64,000 nucleotides of DNA from Streptomyces sp. SCSIO 30461. GTDB taxonomy: Bacteria > Actinomycetota > Actinomycetes > Streptomycetales > Streptomycetaceae. A program made the translations under genes and the position numbers. Location of the stretch: contig NZ_CP146101.1 of NCBI RefSeq assembly GCF_037023745.1, forward strand, positions 806,001-870,000, read 5' to 3'. The notes beneath the pieces were generated by a model. The model worked only from the letters and a program-made list of their open reading frames with translations, ran no database searches and had not been told where the DNA came from. Shown one piece after another: positions 32,486 to 41,835 of the stretch (position 1 is its first letter; each line of letters starts with the position of its first letter).

Positions 32486-35400
32486 CGATGGCGCTCCCTT
32501 GGGTACTTGTTGAGTTCTTCAACGATCGTATTAGGAATTTCTAGTTCGATTTCTGGACCTCCTTCGTAAGGCTTTTCGTAGCGAGCGAAGAGTGCCTCGT
32601 ACTCGGACTTCGGGATTCTTATTTCAATGACGCCTTCGCCGTAGAACGGTGCGTATTTCGTATCGGGGATGGTTCGTTCCTTCGCAAAGTATACGAGGCC
32701 GTTGAGGTATGGATCATCTGGGCCGCCCGGGAAATTCTCCTTCAAGTACCCGTAGTGCTCTTGGAAGTCGCCCTGCCCCCGCTGGGGAGCCTTCCAGATT
32801 GATTGTGTGGCGCCGTCCTCAGGAGGGCATGCTGAAAGCCCCAGGTGGTCAGTCCACGTGTGCGGGTTGTGGACGTACGCGGCAGGGTTGGGGTCAGGTT
32901 CGAGTCCGAGCGGATCCGGGCTCAGGTACCGCGCCGTTTCCGGGTCGTAGTGCCGGAAGTAGTTGTAGTGCAGCCCGGTTTCGGGGTCGAAGTACTGGCC
33001 GGGGAAGCGGAGTGGCGTGTATGTGGTGCTGGATTTCGCCCAGGTCGTCGTGCCCCAGAGGGTGCTGCGGGTGCGCCAGGCCGGGTTGCCGGATTCGTCG
33101 ATGAGTTGGGTCGGGGTGCCGACGAGGTCGGTGACGATGGCGAAGAAGCGGTCGTCGATGGCTTCCTGCGGGGTGTCCGCCGACAGGATGCGTTCCGTCT
33201 GCGCGAGGGGGTGCAGGCCTTGGTGGTCCCAGGTCAGTGACACCGGGTTGGGGAGGTCGGCGCTCTCGGTGGTCTGTTCGCAGAGTGTTGTGCCGTCCCA
33301 GGTGAAGGTCACCTGTTCCACGACGGTCTGCCGGTCGTCGGCGAGGCGTTGCTTGGCTATGCGGCGGCCGAGGGCGTCGTACTGGTAGCGCCAGAGGGTG
33401 CCGTCCGGTGTGGTCGCCGAGATGAGGCGGTCTTCCGGGTCCCATTCGTAGCGCCAGGTGTCCGGCTTGCATGACAGGCGGGGCTTTTGGCGGAGGGTGA
33501 CGCGGCCTGCAGCGTCGTGTTCGTAGCGGACCGCGCCTGCCGTGCGGATGCGGGTGCCCGCGTAGGTGCGGGGGCCGGTGGCTTCCTGGCCCGGGTGGGA
33601 GGTCGGCCAGGTGGCCGAGGTCTGGTTGCCTGCCTCGTCGTAGGCGTAGGTCTCGGACCAGCGTGCCGCGTGTACGGCGGTGACTCGTCCGGCCGTGTCC
33701 AGGTCGAATCGGCGTGAGCTGTTGAGGTTGAGGTGGTCGTCGAGGCCGATCAGGTTTCCGTCGGCCCGGTAGGTGTAGGTGCGGTGCTGGATGGGCTGTT
33801 GTGTCGGGCCGAAGAGTTCTTGTTTGGTGAGGCGGCCCAGGGGGTCGTAGGTGTTGGTGAAGGCCAGGGTGTCGCCGATGTGCCGGGATGTCTCGCGGCC
33901 CGCGTCGTCGTGGGCGAAGGCGATGGTGCGGCCTGACGTGGTGAGTCGGGTGCGGTTGCCTGCCGCGTCATAGGTCCAGGTGCTGGCCGCGCCCGTGGGC
34001 GTCACTCGGCCCGTCCGGCGGCCCAACCTGTCGTAGGTGTACGTGAGTGTGCGGGAGTTCACCGTTTCCGCGACCACGCGGCCGGCCTCGTCGCGCACCA
34101 GCGTCAGGTCCGCGTCCGGGCTGGTCGCCCGGGCCAGGCCCCCGGTCTCGTCGTAGGCGTATGCCGTGACCACCCCGGCCACGTCCTTGGCCACCGTGCG
34201 GCCGAGCATGTCGCGCTCGAAGCTGATCACTTCGCCGGAGGCGGTGGTGCGTGAGGACAGCTGGCCCGCGGCGTCGTGCCGATAGGCCAGCACGCGGTCG
34301 TCGAAGTCCGTCTCGGATATCAGGCGCCCGGCCGGGTCGTAGGTGTAGCTCCAGGTGAGGCCCTGGGGGTTGGTGACCTTGCGGAGGCGGAGTTCGGTGT
34401 CATGCTCGAACTCGTAGCGCACGCCGTCCGGGCCTGTGCGGGCCGACATCAGGTCGAAGTGGGTGTACTCGAAGCGCGAGAGCGCACCCATCGCGTCCGT
34501 GTGGGAGGTGCAGTTGCCCTCGCCGTCGTACGTCCAGGACTCCACGGTCCCGTCAGGAGCGGTACGGCGGGACAGTCTGCCCTCCACCGTCCATTCCAGC
34601 CGGGTGACCGCACCCAGCGGGTCGGTCACCGTGACCGGGCGGCCGAACGCGTCCCGTTCGTACGAGGTCACCGCGCCCAGCGGGTCCGTGATGCGCAGCG
34701 GCAGACCCGCCGTATCGCAGCGGACCGATGTCGTGGCTCCCAACGCGTCGGTGACCGAGGTGAGATGGCCGCGATCGTCGTACGTGAAGAGCGTGGTCGC
34801 GCCCGTCCCGTCCGTCACCGACGTCCGGTTGCCCCACTCGTCGAACTGCTGGTGGGTCCGGGAGCCGTCCGCGCCCACGACAGACGCGGGCAGGCCCTGG
34901 TCGTCGTAGCCGATGCTCGTGTAGCGGCCGTCCGGGCGGACGATCATCAGGGGGCGGCCCGCCGGGTCGTAGGCACAGCTCGTCGTGCGACCCAGCGGGT
35001 CGGTGACCGTCAGGGGGCGGTTGCCGTCGTCGTATGTGGTCCGGGTGGTCGCTCCGTCCGGGGTGATCTCCCCGGCCACCATCAGCCGCTCGTCGATCAG
35101 ATACCGGGTGGTGTGGCCGAGGGAGTCGGTCCTGGCGGTGACGTGGAGACCGGTCGCGGAGTCGATGCCGTCGTAGGTGAACGTGTTCCGCAGGTGGCCG
35201 TCCTGGCCCGTCTGGTACGTGCAGCGGTGTTGGTCGTCGTAGACGTACTCGTAGGAGGAGCCGTTGGTGTCCGTCCACGCGGTGATGCGGCCCAGGCCGT
35301 CGTTGGTGAAGCGGGTGGGCAGACCCGAGGAGTTCGTCATCGAGGAAAGGTGGCCGCGGTCGTCGTATGCGTACCGGACCAGTTCGATGTCCTGCCCGTC

Positions 35401-37167
35401 ACCGTCCGGGCCGTCGTCACCCGCCAGGTGGAGAGCCGTGATGCGGCCCCCGTCCGTGGTGAGCTTCAGCCGGTAGCCGGCGCTGTGCGCGATCTCCGTC
35501 GGCGCGCCCTCGGAGTCGTAGCCGAAGGCCATCCACTGCCCGGAGCGGTCGGCCGTCTGCTCCAGCCGCGCGATGCCGTCGCCGTCCCCGCCGGGCCCCG
35601 CGAAGTACCAGACGCGGCCGGCGACGGGATCGGTCAACGTGTAGTCGCCGTGTGTGTCGATGGACAGCAGGTGGCGTTCGCCCGCCAGGGGCAGCACCGG
35701 CACTCCCGGCGCAGGGTGGGGGAAGGGGATCAGCGAGTTGTCCTCGCCGATCAGGATCACGCCTTCGGCGTCGATCTCCAGGCGCTGGTCCGCCGTCGAC
35801 GCCCAGGACGGGCCGAACCACCGCCCGGCCCGGTACGACGACTCGAACTGGCGTGAGAAACGCAAGGGGAGCCGACCGGGCAGTGCGGCATCGGTCTGGG
35901 GCAGTGCCATCCGGCCGGTGGCCATGTCGATGGGGTCGCCGCCGAAGGTCTTGCACCAGGTCTTGCGGGCCACGTCCCGAATCGATGTCCTGACACCGCT
36001 GCGTGCCGCGCCCGTGACCGCTTCCTTGGCGCTTGCCCGCACCGCGCTCTTCGCAGCACCCCCCACGCCCTTGCCGCCGACCGCGTTCGAGAGGAGCACA
36101 CCCAGCGCGTTGCCCGGGTCGCTGCCCCAGCCCGTGCCGATCATCGCCTTCGGCAGCCGCTCGGGGTGTGCGGCCGTGCCGACGAGTCCGGCCAGCACCA
36201 TGCTGGAGGCGCCCATGTACTGACCGGGGTGGGTGAGGTTGTAGGGGTCCATGGGGTTGACCGTGCGGGCCAGCCGCACCATGTCCGCGACGCCGTTGAC
36301 CACACCACCTCCCACGTGCGCCGCGTTGAGATGCATGCCGACCGCGCCGTCTTTGAGGTCGGCGGTGAGCCGGTCGGTGAAATCCGGCTTCGTCGGCGCC
36401 AGCGCCAGCCCCGCCGCCACCTTCCGCTGGGCGTCCCGCGCCGCGTCGGTGCGCTGGCGGCGGGCGTCGTCGAGGATCTCCTGGGCCTCCTGGCGGCCCC
36501 CGACTCCCGGGTCGGTGAAGTCTCCTGGGTCGGTCGGCTTCGATCCCGGGTCGCCGCCCCGGAGGGCCATGAGGTTGTAGTCGGCGACCGCCCGGTTGTA
36601 GGTCTCCACCCGGGCGTCGTATGCCGAGGCGGCCTGCTCGGTGGCGCGTTGCGCGTCCCTGTACATCCCGATCGCGATGCCGGCCTGAGCCTGTGCCCAG
36701 ACCACCGAGTCCGCGTACGCCTGCAGCGCCTTGCCCGCTTCCTCGCAGGCGTCAGCGGCCTTCAACCACTGCTTGGGGTGCATGTCGAACTTGGCACGGA
36801 ACGCATCAGCCGCCTCACCCTGCCAGCCATGGCCGGTCAGGTTGCGCATACCACCGCCGACGCTCTCGAAGGCCTTGGCGAAGTCGAGCAGGTGCCTGGC
36901 CCGCTCCTCCAGCGCCGGGGCGCTGCCGTGGACCAGTTCCTTCGGGTCGTCGCTCTCGCCGAGCCGGCGTTCCTCGACGGTGCCGCCGAGTCGGTTGTTC
37001 ACACCCTCGCCGAAGTCGCGCACTCCCTCGGCCGCGCCCTCGGCGCCGACCGCGTTCAATCCGTCGGCCGTCTTGTCTGTGACGAAGTTCGTAGCCTCGC
37101 CGACACCTTGCTTCACCGTGTCGAGGGCGCCCTCGGCCGCCTCGCCGATGCCGTCCAGGATCCCCAT
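32482..37167 (-). CDS. RHS-repeat polymorphic toxin with WXG-like N-terminus
   Basis: A 1561-residue protein. Residues 1-250 are helical and WXG100-like (GHGWQGEAADAFRAKF near residue 112). A hydrophobic Gly/Ala linker follows, then a DUF6531 start (GDPIDMATGRM), long RHS/YD repeats (YDxxGRxT/L type) and the core end FRHYDPETARYLSPDPLGL. The last ~115 residues, after WTDHLGLSACPP, form a variable tip (containing GLVYFAKERT and IEIRIPKSEYEALFARY) of no recognised toxin family. The RHS shell encapsulates the tip, and the WXG part suggests type VII secretion. ATG at 37167 overlaps the upstream TGA by one base; the TTG before it is not needed. GC content falls sharply at the tip, indicating cassette exchange. 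Confidence 0.9.
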   Translation of the reverse strand: MGILDGIGEAAEGALDTVKQGVGEATNFVTDKTADGLNAVGAEGAAEGVRDFGEGVNNRLGGTVEERRLGESDDPKELVHGSAPALEERARHLLDFAKAFESVGGGMRNLTGHGWQGEAADAFRAKFDMHPKQWLKAADACEEAGKALQAYADSVVWAQAQAGIAIGMYRDAQRATEQAASAYDARVETYNRAVADYNLMALRGGDPGSKPTDPGDFTDPGVGGRQEAQEILDDARRQRTDAARDAQRKVAAGLALAPTKPDFTDRLTADLKDGAVGMHLNAAHVGGGVVNGVADMVRLARTVNPMDPYNLTHPGQYMGASSMVLAGLVGTAAHPERLPKAMIGTGWGSDPGNALGVLLSNAVGGKGVGGAAKSAVRASAKEAVTGAARSGVRTSIRDVARKTWCKTFGGDPIDMATGRMALPQTDAALPGRLPLRFSRQFESSYRAGRWFGPSWASTADQRLEIDAEGVILIGEDNSLIPFPHPAPGVPVLPLAGERHLLSIDTHGDYTLTDPVAGRVWYFAGPGGDGDGIARLEQTADRSGQWMAFGYDSEGAPTEIAHSAGYRLKLTTDGGRITALHLAGDDGPDGDGQDIELVRYAYDDRGHLSSMTNSSGLPTRFTNDGLGRITAWTDTNGSSYEYVYDDQHRCTYQTGQDGHLRNTFTYDGIDSATGLHVTARTDSLGHTTRYLIDERLMVAGEITPDGATTRTTYDDGNRPLTVTDPLGRTTSCAYDPAGRPLMIVRPDGRYTSIGYDDQGLPASVVGADGSRTHQQFDEWGNRTSVTDGTGATTLFTYDDRGHLTSVTDALGATTSVRCDTAGLPLRITDPLGAVTSYERDAFGRPVTVTDPLGAVTRLEWTVEGRLSRRTAPDGTVESWTYDGEGNCTSHTDAMGALSRFEYTHFDLMSARTGPDGVRYEFEHDTELRLRKVTNPQGLTWSYTYDPAGRLISETDFDDRVLAYRHDAAGQLSSRTTASGEVISFERDMLGRTVAKDVAGVVTAYAYDETGGLARATSPDADLTLVRDEAGRVVAETVNSRTLTYTYDRLGRRTGRVTPTGAASTWTYDAAGNRTRLTTSGRTIAFAHDDAGRETSRHIGDTLAFTNTYDPLGRLTKQELFGPTQQPIQHRTYTYRADGNLIGLDDHLNLNSSRRFDLDTAGRVTAVHAARWSETYAYDEAGNQTSATWPTSHPGQEATGPRTYAGTRIRTAGAVRYEHDAAGRVTLRQKPRLSCKPDTWRYEWDPEDRLISATTPDGTLWRYQYDALGRRIAKQRLADDRQTVVEQVTFTWDGTTLCEQTTESADLPNPVSLTWDHQGLHPLAQTERILSADTPQEAIDDRFFAIVTDLVGTPTQLIDESGNPAWRTRSTLWGTTTWAKSSTTYTPLRFPGQYFDPETGLHYNYFRHYDPETARYLSPDPLGLEPDPNPAAYVHNPHTWTDHLGLSACPPEDGATQSIWKAPQRGQGDFQEHYGYLKENFPGGPDDPYLNGLVYFAKERTIPDTKYAPFYGEGVIEIRIPKSEYEALFARYEKPYEGGPEIELEIPNTIVEELNKYPRERHR

Positions 37168-37778
37168 CAACGCTCACCCCCGCCCGCGCCGGATCCGGCT
37201 TGCTGCTCGGGCGGGCCGTCCCACTGCCATTCGGTGTCGTCGTCGAGCAGCGCGCCCGGTGTCACCGTCGACGTCCGTACGTCCTCGCCGGCCTGTGCCC
37301 AGGCCTGCTCCGCCTGTTGGAACCCGGCCTGCGCCGACTCCGGGCTGAAGTCCGCGTTCTGTATGTGGGACAAGTTGTTGTCCTTGAAGGTGTCCCCCCA
37401 GGACCGGCCGTTGATCTCCTCCTGAGTCAGGTGTGGATTGCCCGTGCCTGCCGTCCACGCGTTCTTCAGGGTGTTGGAGGCGTACTGCTCCTGTTCGTGG
37501 TAGATCCCCGCCGACAGCCCGAGCCGCCTGGCGAACTCGTTCGCGTCCTGCATCAACGTCCGCACCCCCCAACCCCAGTTCTCGCAGAAGGCCGCGAACG
37601 TCTGCGTCAGGGCGTCGTCTCCCACCTCGAGCCCGTCCAGCTCCAGTTCGTCGAAGCCGCGACCCAGATTCGCCTCGACATCGAAACCGAGCTCCTTGAG
37701 CTCGTCCATGGCCAGGTCGATGCCCTTGGTGATCTGGTCGAGGGCCTCACGGTCGAACTGGTAGCCGCCCCCGCTCAC
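37167..37778 (-). CDS. WXG100-like helical protein, RHS partner
   Basis: A 203-residue, mostly helical acidic protein. It has an ENWGWGVRTLMQDANEFARRLGLSA segment split around a W-x-G turn, typical of ESX-type secretion partners, and a Gln/Glu-rich C-terminal tail ending GPPEQQAGSGAGGGER. No exact family is recognised. It starts with GTG overlapping the SseB-like stop, and its stop overlaps the RHS start, so it probably acts as chaperone or co-secreted partner of the RHS protein. Confidence 0.75.
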   Translation of the reverse strand: MSGGGYQFDREALDQITKGIDLAMDELKELGFDVEANLGRGFDELELDGLEVGDDALTQTFAAFCENWGWGVRTLMQDANEFARRLGLSAGIYHEQEQYASNTLKNAWTAGTGNPHLTQEEINGRSWGDTFKDNNLSHIQNADFSPESAQAGFQQAEQAWAQAGEDVRTSTVTPGALLDDDTEWQWDGPPEQQAGSGAGGGER

Positions 37779-38254
37779 GCGGCTCCCTCCGCGCGCACCG
37801 GGCCGGCCGAGTCAACCGGGTGGGCTGACTTGGCTGGATCTGCTAGATCCACCGCCACCGCGTCCGGCACGATCCCCACCACCGGGGGCAGCAACCACCC
37901 CGCAGGACTCCCCGCATCCAGCGCGACCCCGGTCGGCCCCTCGATGCCAGGGATCATCCGGTCGAGTATGTGCGCGCCATAGACCGGCACCCACTCGTCG
38001 ACGGCCTCGCCGCGCTGCGCGGCGAATTGCCGCAGAGTCTCCAGACTCGTGAACGCGAATATCCAGCGAATGCCCCCGCTTGGCGCGGACAGCAAGCCGC
38101 CGTCCACCACCGGCACCAGAACCTCGGCCCGCCGGAACTCGCCCAGTGCCGCCCGCGAATCCCGGAGACCTCCCGGTGCGTCCGGTTCGGTCAACACCCG
38201 TACTCGGGCGCGCAGTCGACCTGCACGTGTCTGAGCGTGCGGAAACGCGTTCAT
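37775..38254 (-). CDS. SseB N-terminal-domain-like protein
   Basis: A 159-residue protein matching the SseB N-terminal-like fold: ALGEFRRAEVLVPVVDGGLL, then RWIFAFTSLETLRQFAAQRG and GPTGVALDAGSP. Such domains are named after a secretion translocon protein, but in actinobacteria they occur as stand-alone proteins beside WXG100/RHS genes, with unknown role. ATG at 38254 starts the conserved part. It is the first gene of the four-gene toxin operon, and its stop overlaps the next gene's GTG. Confidence 0.8.
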   Translation of the reverse strand: MNAFPHAQTRAGRLRARVRVLTEPDAPGGLRDSRAALGEFRRAEVLVPVVDGGLLSAPSGGIRWIFAFTSLETLRQFAAQRGEAVDEWVPVYGAHILDRMIPGIEGPTGVALDAGSPAGWLLPPVVGIVPDAVAVDLADPAKSAHPVDSAGPVRAEGAA

Positions 38255-38534
38255 GTGCGCCCCCCGTGGATCCGTTGCGTAGGCGAAACGCAAGACGCTA
38301 TACGAACGCTCGTGCGGGTGGCAGGATCCACTGCCCCCTTCACAGGGAAGTTGGCTTGAAACCTTCGAGCCTTGAGTCGGCGGTATCGCGTGATGAGTAG
38401 ACCCGCCTCGAACTGCTGTCACCGCCGCGATCTGCACCGGACCCGAGGCGCACAGCGATCCCAGGCGCCGCTATGTCGCCGGGGTCGCGTGCGGGGCGTT
38501 CCATCTGCTGATCGGGTCGTTCGGCACGACGCTG

Positions 38535-38768
38535 GTGGTGTTCTTCGCCGGGCTGCCGAAGGGACCGGTCGCGGCCAACGCCGGAGTGGCCCTCCTCGGC
38601 GCGCTGGCCGGCGGGTTGACCGGGGCGGTCGCCGAGGAGAAGGACCGGGAGGCGGCCCTGATCACCTTCCTCGCCACCGCTTCCGGTGCCACCCTCTTCG
38701 GTGTGGGCTCCGCCTTCTGGGGGTTGGTTTTCGGAGTCACCGCCCACCTCGTGCTGAAGCGGCGCTGA
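38535..38768 (+). CDS. Small membrane protein with doubtful start
   Basis: 77 residues from a GTG, with two hydrophobic helices ([18 protein letters not shown] and [23 protein letters not shown]). The frame is open back to 38397 and looks coding there too: it contains [21 protein letters not shown], a first membrane helix. No ATG or GTG is available for that longer version. Either the start is non-canonical, or a frameshift has removed the original start (an ATG at 38394 lies in another frame). The family is not recognised. fbiC follows 56 bp later on the same strand. Confidence 0.5.
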   Translation: MVFFAGLPKGPVAANAGVALLGALAGGLTGAVAEEKDREAALITFLATASGATLFGVGSAFWGLVFGVTAHLVLKRR

Positions 38769-38824
38769 GGATGGCGAAGAGGCGCCCTGGCAGGGATGCC
38801 GGTGCGCGCTCGTATGCTCGGACC

Positions 38825-41437
38825 ATGACTGCTCACCAGCCCGGACGTCCCACCGAGAACGCGATGCGGCGCGCCCTCAAGCGAGCACGCGACGGCGTGG
38901 CGCTCGATGTCACTGAGGCCGCTGTGCTGTTGCAGGCGCGCGGGGCGGATCTCGACGACCTGTGCGCCTCCGCCGCCCGGGTGCGGGACGCCGGTCTGGA
39001 GGCGGCGGGCCGGCCAGGGGTCATCACCTACTCCAAGAGCGTGTTCATCCCGCTCACCCGGCTCTGCCGCGACAAATGCCACTACTGCACCTTCGCCACC
39101 GTGCCGGGCAAGCTGCGCCGCGCGCGGGCTGCGGAGGGGGCACCTCCCAGGCGGAGCCTGGGGGCGTTCATGTCGCCGGACGAGGTGCTGGACATCACCC
39201 GCCGGGGCGCCGCGCTGGGCTGCAAGGAAGCGTTGATCACCCTCGGGGACAAGCCCGAGGACCGCTGGCCCGAGGCGCGCGAGTGGCTGGAGGCCGAGGG
39301 ATACGACGACACCATCGCGTACGTACGGGCGATGGCGATCCGCATCCTGGAGGAGACCGGGCTGCTGCCCCACCTCAACCCCGGGGTGATGAGCTGGACC
39401 GACTTCCAGCGGCTCAAGCCGGTCGCGCCGTCGATGGGGATGATGCTGGAGACCACGGCCGAGCGGCTGTGGAGCGAGCCGGGCGGTCCGCACTACGGCT
39501 CGCCCGACAAGGAGCCCGCGGTGCGGCTGCGGGTGCTGGAGGACGCGGGGCGCAGCTCGGTGCCGTTCACCAGCGGGCTGCTCATCGGGATCGGCGAGAA
39601 CTACGAGGAGCGCGCCGACTCGCTGTTCGCGCTGCGCCGCGTGGCACGCGCGTACCACGGCATCCAGGAGCTGATCATCCAGAACTTCCGCGCCAAGCCG
39701 GACACGGCGATGCGCGGGATGCCGGACGCCGAGTTGGACGACCTGATCGCCACGATCGCGGTGGCGCGGCACATCATGGGCCCTTCGGGCTGCATCCAGG
39801 CGCCGCCGAATCTGGTGGACGAGGAGTACGGGCGGCTGATCGCGGCCGGGATCGACGACTGGGGCGGGGTGTCGCCGCTGACTCCCGACCACGTCAACCC
39901 GGAGCGGCCCTGGCCGCAGATCGACACCCTCGCCGAGCGTTCCGCGGCATCCGGCTTCCGGCTCCGGGAACGGCTGGCGGTCTACCCGGAGTTCGTGCGG
40001 CGCGGTGAGCCCTGGCTGGATCCGCGGCTGCTGCCGCATGTACGGGCGCTGGCCGACCCGGAGACGGGGCTCGCCGACGAGAGTGCGATGCCCTCCGGGC
40101 GGCCCTGGCAGGAGCCCGAGGAGGCCTTCACCCCCTCAGGCCGTACCGACCTGCATCACACCATCGACACCGAAGGGCGTACCGGCGACCGGCGGGACGA
40201 TTTCGACGAGGTGTACGGGGACTGGGAGGCGCTGCGCGAGGCTGCGGCGCCCGGCATGGTGCCGTCCCGGATCGACACCGACGTACGCGCCGCCCTCGCG
40301 ACGGCGGCCGACGACCCGACCAGGCTGACCGACGCGGAGGCGCTGGCGCTGCTGCACGCGGACGGTCCCGCGCTGGACGCGCTGACCCGTATCGCGGACG
40401 ACGTGCGCAGGGCCGTCGTCGGCGACGACGTGACGTACATCGTCACCCGCAACATCAACTTCACCAACGTCTGCTACACCGGCTGCCGTTTCTGCGCCTT
40501 CGCGCAGCGCCGCACCGACGCCGACGCCTACACACTGTCGCTGAGCCAGGTCGCGGACCGGGCGCAGCAGGCCTGGGACGTCGGCGCCGTCGAGGTGTGC
40601 ATGCAGGGCGGAATCCATCCGGACCTGCCGGGGACGGCCTACTTCGACATCGCGCGGGCGGTGAAGGAACGCGTACCGGGGATGCACGTCCATGCCTTCT
40701 CGCCGATGGAGGTGGTCAACGGCGCCACCAGGACCGGGCTGTCGATCCGCGAGTGGCTGACGGCCGCGAAGGAGGCCGGTCTCGACTCGATCCCGGGGAC
40801 GGCCGCCGAGATCCTCGATGACGAGGTGCGTTGGGTGCTGACCAAGGGCAAGCTGCCCACGGCCACCTGGATCGAGGTCATCAGCACGGCACATGAGCTG
40901 GGCATCCGCTCCAGCTCGACCATGATGTACGGACATGTCGACCAGCCCCGGCACTGGCTCGGGCACTTGCGTACGCTCGCCCGTGTTCAGCAGGAGACGG
41001 GCGGTTTCACCGAGTTCGTGACCCTGCCGTTCATCCATACCAACGCGCCGGTCTACCTCGCGGGGATCGCCCGGCCGGGCCCGACCACCCGCGACAACCG
41101 GGCCGTGACGGCGATGGCCCGGCTACTGCTACACCCGCATATCGCCAATATCCAAACAAGTTGGGTCAAGTTGGGTGCAGAGGGTGCCGCGGAGATGCTC
41201 CGCTCCGGCGCGAACGACCTGGGCGGCACCCTGATGGAAGAGACCATCTCGCGGATGGCCGGCTCCGGATACGGCTCGTACCGCTCGGTCAAGGACCTGA
41301 CCGCGATCGCGGAGGCGGCCGGGCGCCCGGCGAAGCCGCGGACGACGCTGTACGGCGAGGTGTCGCGGGAGCGGATCGCGGCGGCGGAGGCGTCGGACGG
41401 CCACCTGCCGGAGCTGCTGCCGGTGCTCACGGACTGA
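38825..41437 (+). CDS. fbiC: Bifunctional FO synthase (CofG/CofH fusion)
   Basis: An 870-residue fusion of two radical-SAM enzymes that make FO (7,8-didemethyl-8-hydroxy-5-deazariboflavin), the chromophore of coenzyme F420, from tyrosine and a ribityl-aminouracil. Each half has its own CxxxCxxC iron-sulfur motif: CRDKCHYC near residue 80 and CYTGCRFC near residue 550. Length and order match FbiC. About 14 residues ([13 protein letters not shown]) are inserted shortly after the first cluster motif and coincide with a palindromic DNA repeat. Start ATG at 38825 fits the family; the ribosome site is weak. F420 made with this enzyme can serve the LLM oxidoreductases in the window. Confidence 0.95.
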   Translation: MTAHQPGRPTENAMRRALKRARDGVALDVTEAAVLLQARGADLDDLCASAARVRDAGLEAAGRPGVITYSKSVFIPLTRLCRDKCHYCTFATVPGKLRRARAAEGAPPRRSLGAFMSPDEVLDITRRGAALGCKEALITLGDKPEDRWPEAREWLEAEGYDDTIAYVRAMAIRILEETGLLPHLNPGVMSWTDFQRLKPVAPSMGMMLETTAERLWSEPGGPHYGSPDKEPAVRLRVLEDAGRSSVPFTSGLLIGIGENYEERADSLFALRRVARAYHGIQELIIQNFRAKPDTAMRGMPDAELDDLIATIAVARHIMGPSGCIQAPPNLVDEEYGRLIAAGIDDWGGVSPLTPDHVNPERPWPQIDTLAERSAASGFRLRERLAVYPEFVRRGEPWLDPRLLPHVRALADPETGLADESAMPSGRPWQEPEEAFTPSGRTDLHHTIDTEGRTGDRRDDFDEVYGDWEALREAAAPGMVPSRIDTDVRAALATAADDPTRLTDAEALALLHADGPALDALTRIADDVRRAVVGDDVTYIVTRNINFTNVCYTGCRFCAFAQRRTDADAYTLSLSQVADRAQQAWDVGAVEVCMQGGIHPDLPGTAYFDIARAVKERVPGMHVHAFSPMEVVNGATRTGLSIREWLTAAKEAGLDSIPGTAAEILDDEVRWVLTKGKLPTATWIEVISTAHELGIRSSSTMMYGHVDQPRHWLGHLRTLARVQQETGGFTEFVTLPFIHTNAPVYLAGIARPGPTTRDNRAVTAMARLLLHPHIANIQTSWVKLGAEGAAEMLRSGANDLGGTLMEETISRMAGSGYGSYRSVKDLTAIAEAAGRPAKPRTTLYGEVSRERIAAAEASDGHLPELLPVLTD
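39131..39165 (+). repeat. Palindromic repeat inserted in fbiC
   Basis: CTCCCAGGC and GCCTGGGGG around a GGA loop form an almost perfect stem. It resembles short palindromic repeats scattered between Streptomyces genes. Here it lies in frame inside fbiC and adds codons that FbiC proteins I remember do not have. Confidence 0.55.
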
Positions 41438-41835
41438 GCCGGTGCTGCCGGGGCGGAGGTTACCCACGGGCTGAGCCGGTGCTGCCGGGGTGGGCGCTGT
41501 CCACGGGCTGATCCGGCGCCGTCGGGTTCAGCCCGTGCCGGTCCTGGGGAGGTCGCGAGTGATCGGCCCGTATGGACCGGTGCAGGGTCGGTATTGAGCC
41601 CCTCTCCGAAGGGGCCGGAACCGCGTCCGGCCGGTGGCCCCGTTGCCCGGCCGGCCGCCGGACCGGGTCCTGCCGCCGGGCTGCCTGGGCTGTTGCGACA
41701 TGCTCGGTGAGCCGTCGATGATCGGAACCTACGCACAGGCGGATCGATTACCCACAGTTCCGGCTTGATTGTGCCCATGTAGTGATTTCTCCAGGTCGAT
41801 TACAGTGCTGCGCACGAGCGAGGAGGAAACACCGC
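41438..41835. other. Intergenic stretch with a two-copy direct repeat
   Basis: No gene is supported. After the fbiC stop a 37-bp unit beginning CTGAGCCGGTGCTGCCGGGG occurs twice (41434-41470 and 41471-41507), with a third start (CTGATCCGG) behind it; the first copy begins at the fbiC stop codon. The rest, including AT-richer sequence at 41740-41800, is probably the promoter region of the next gene. Confidence 0.5.
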
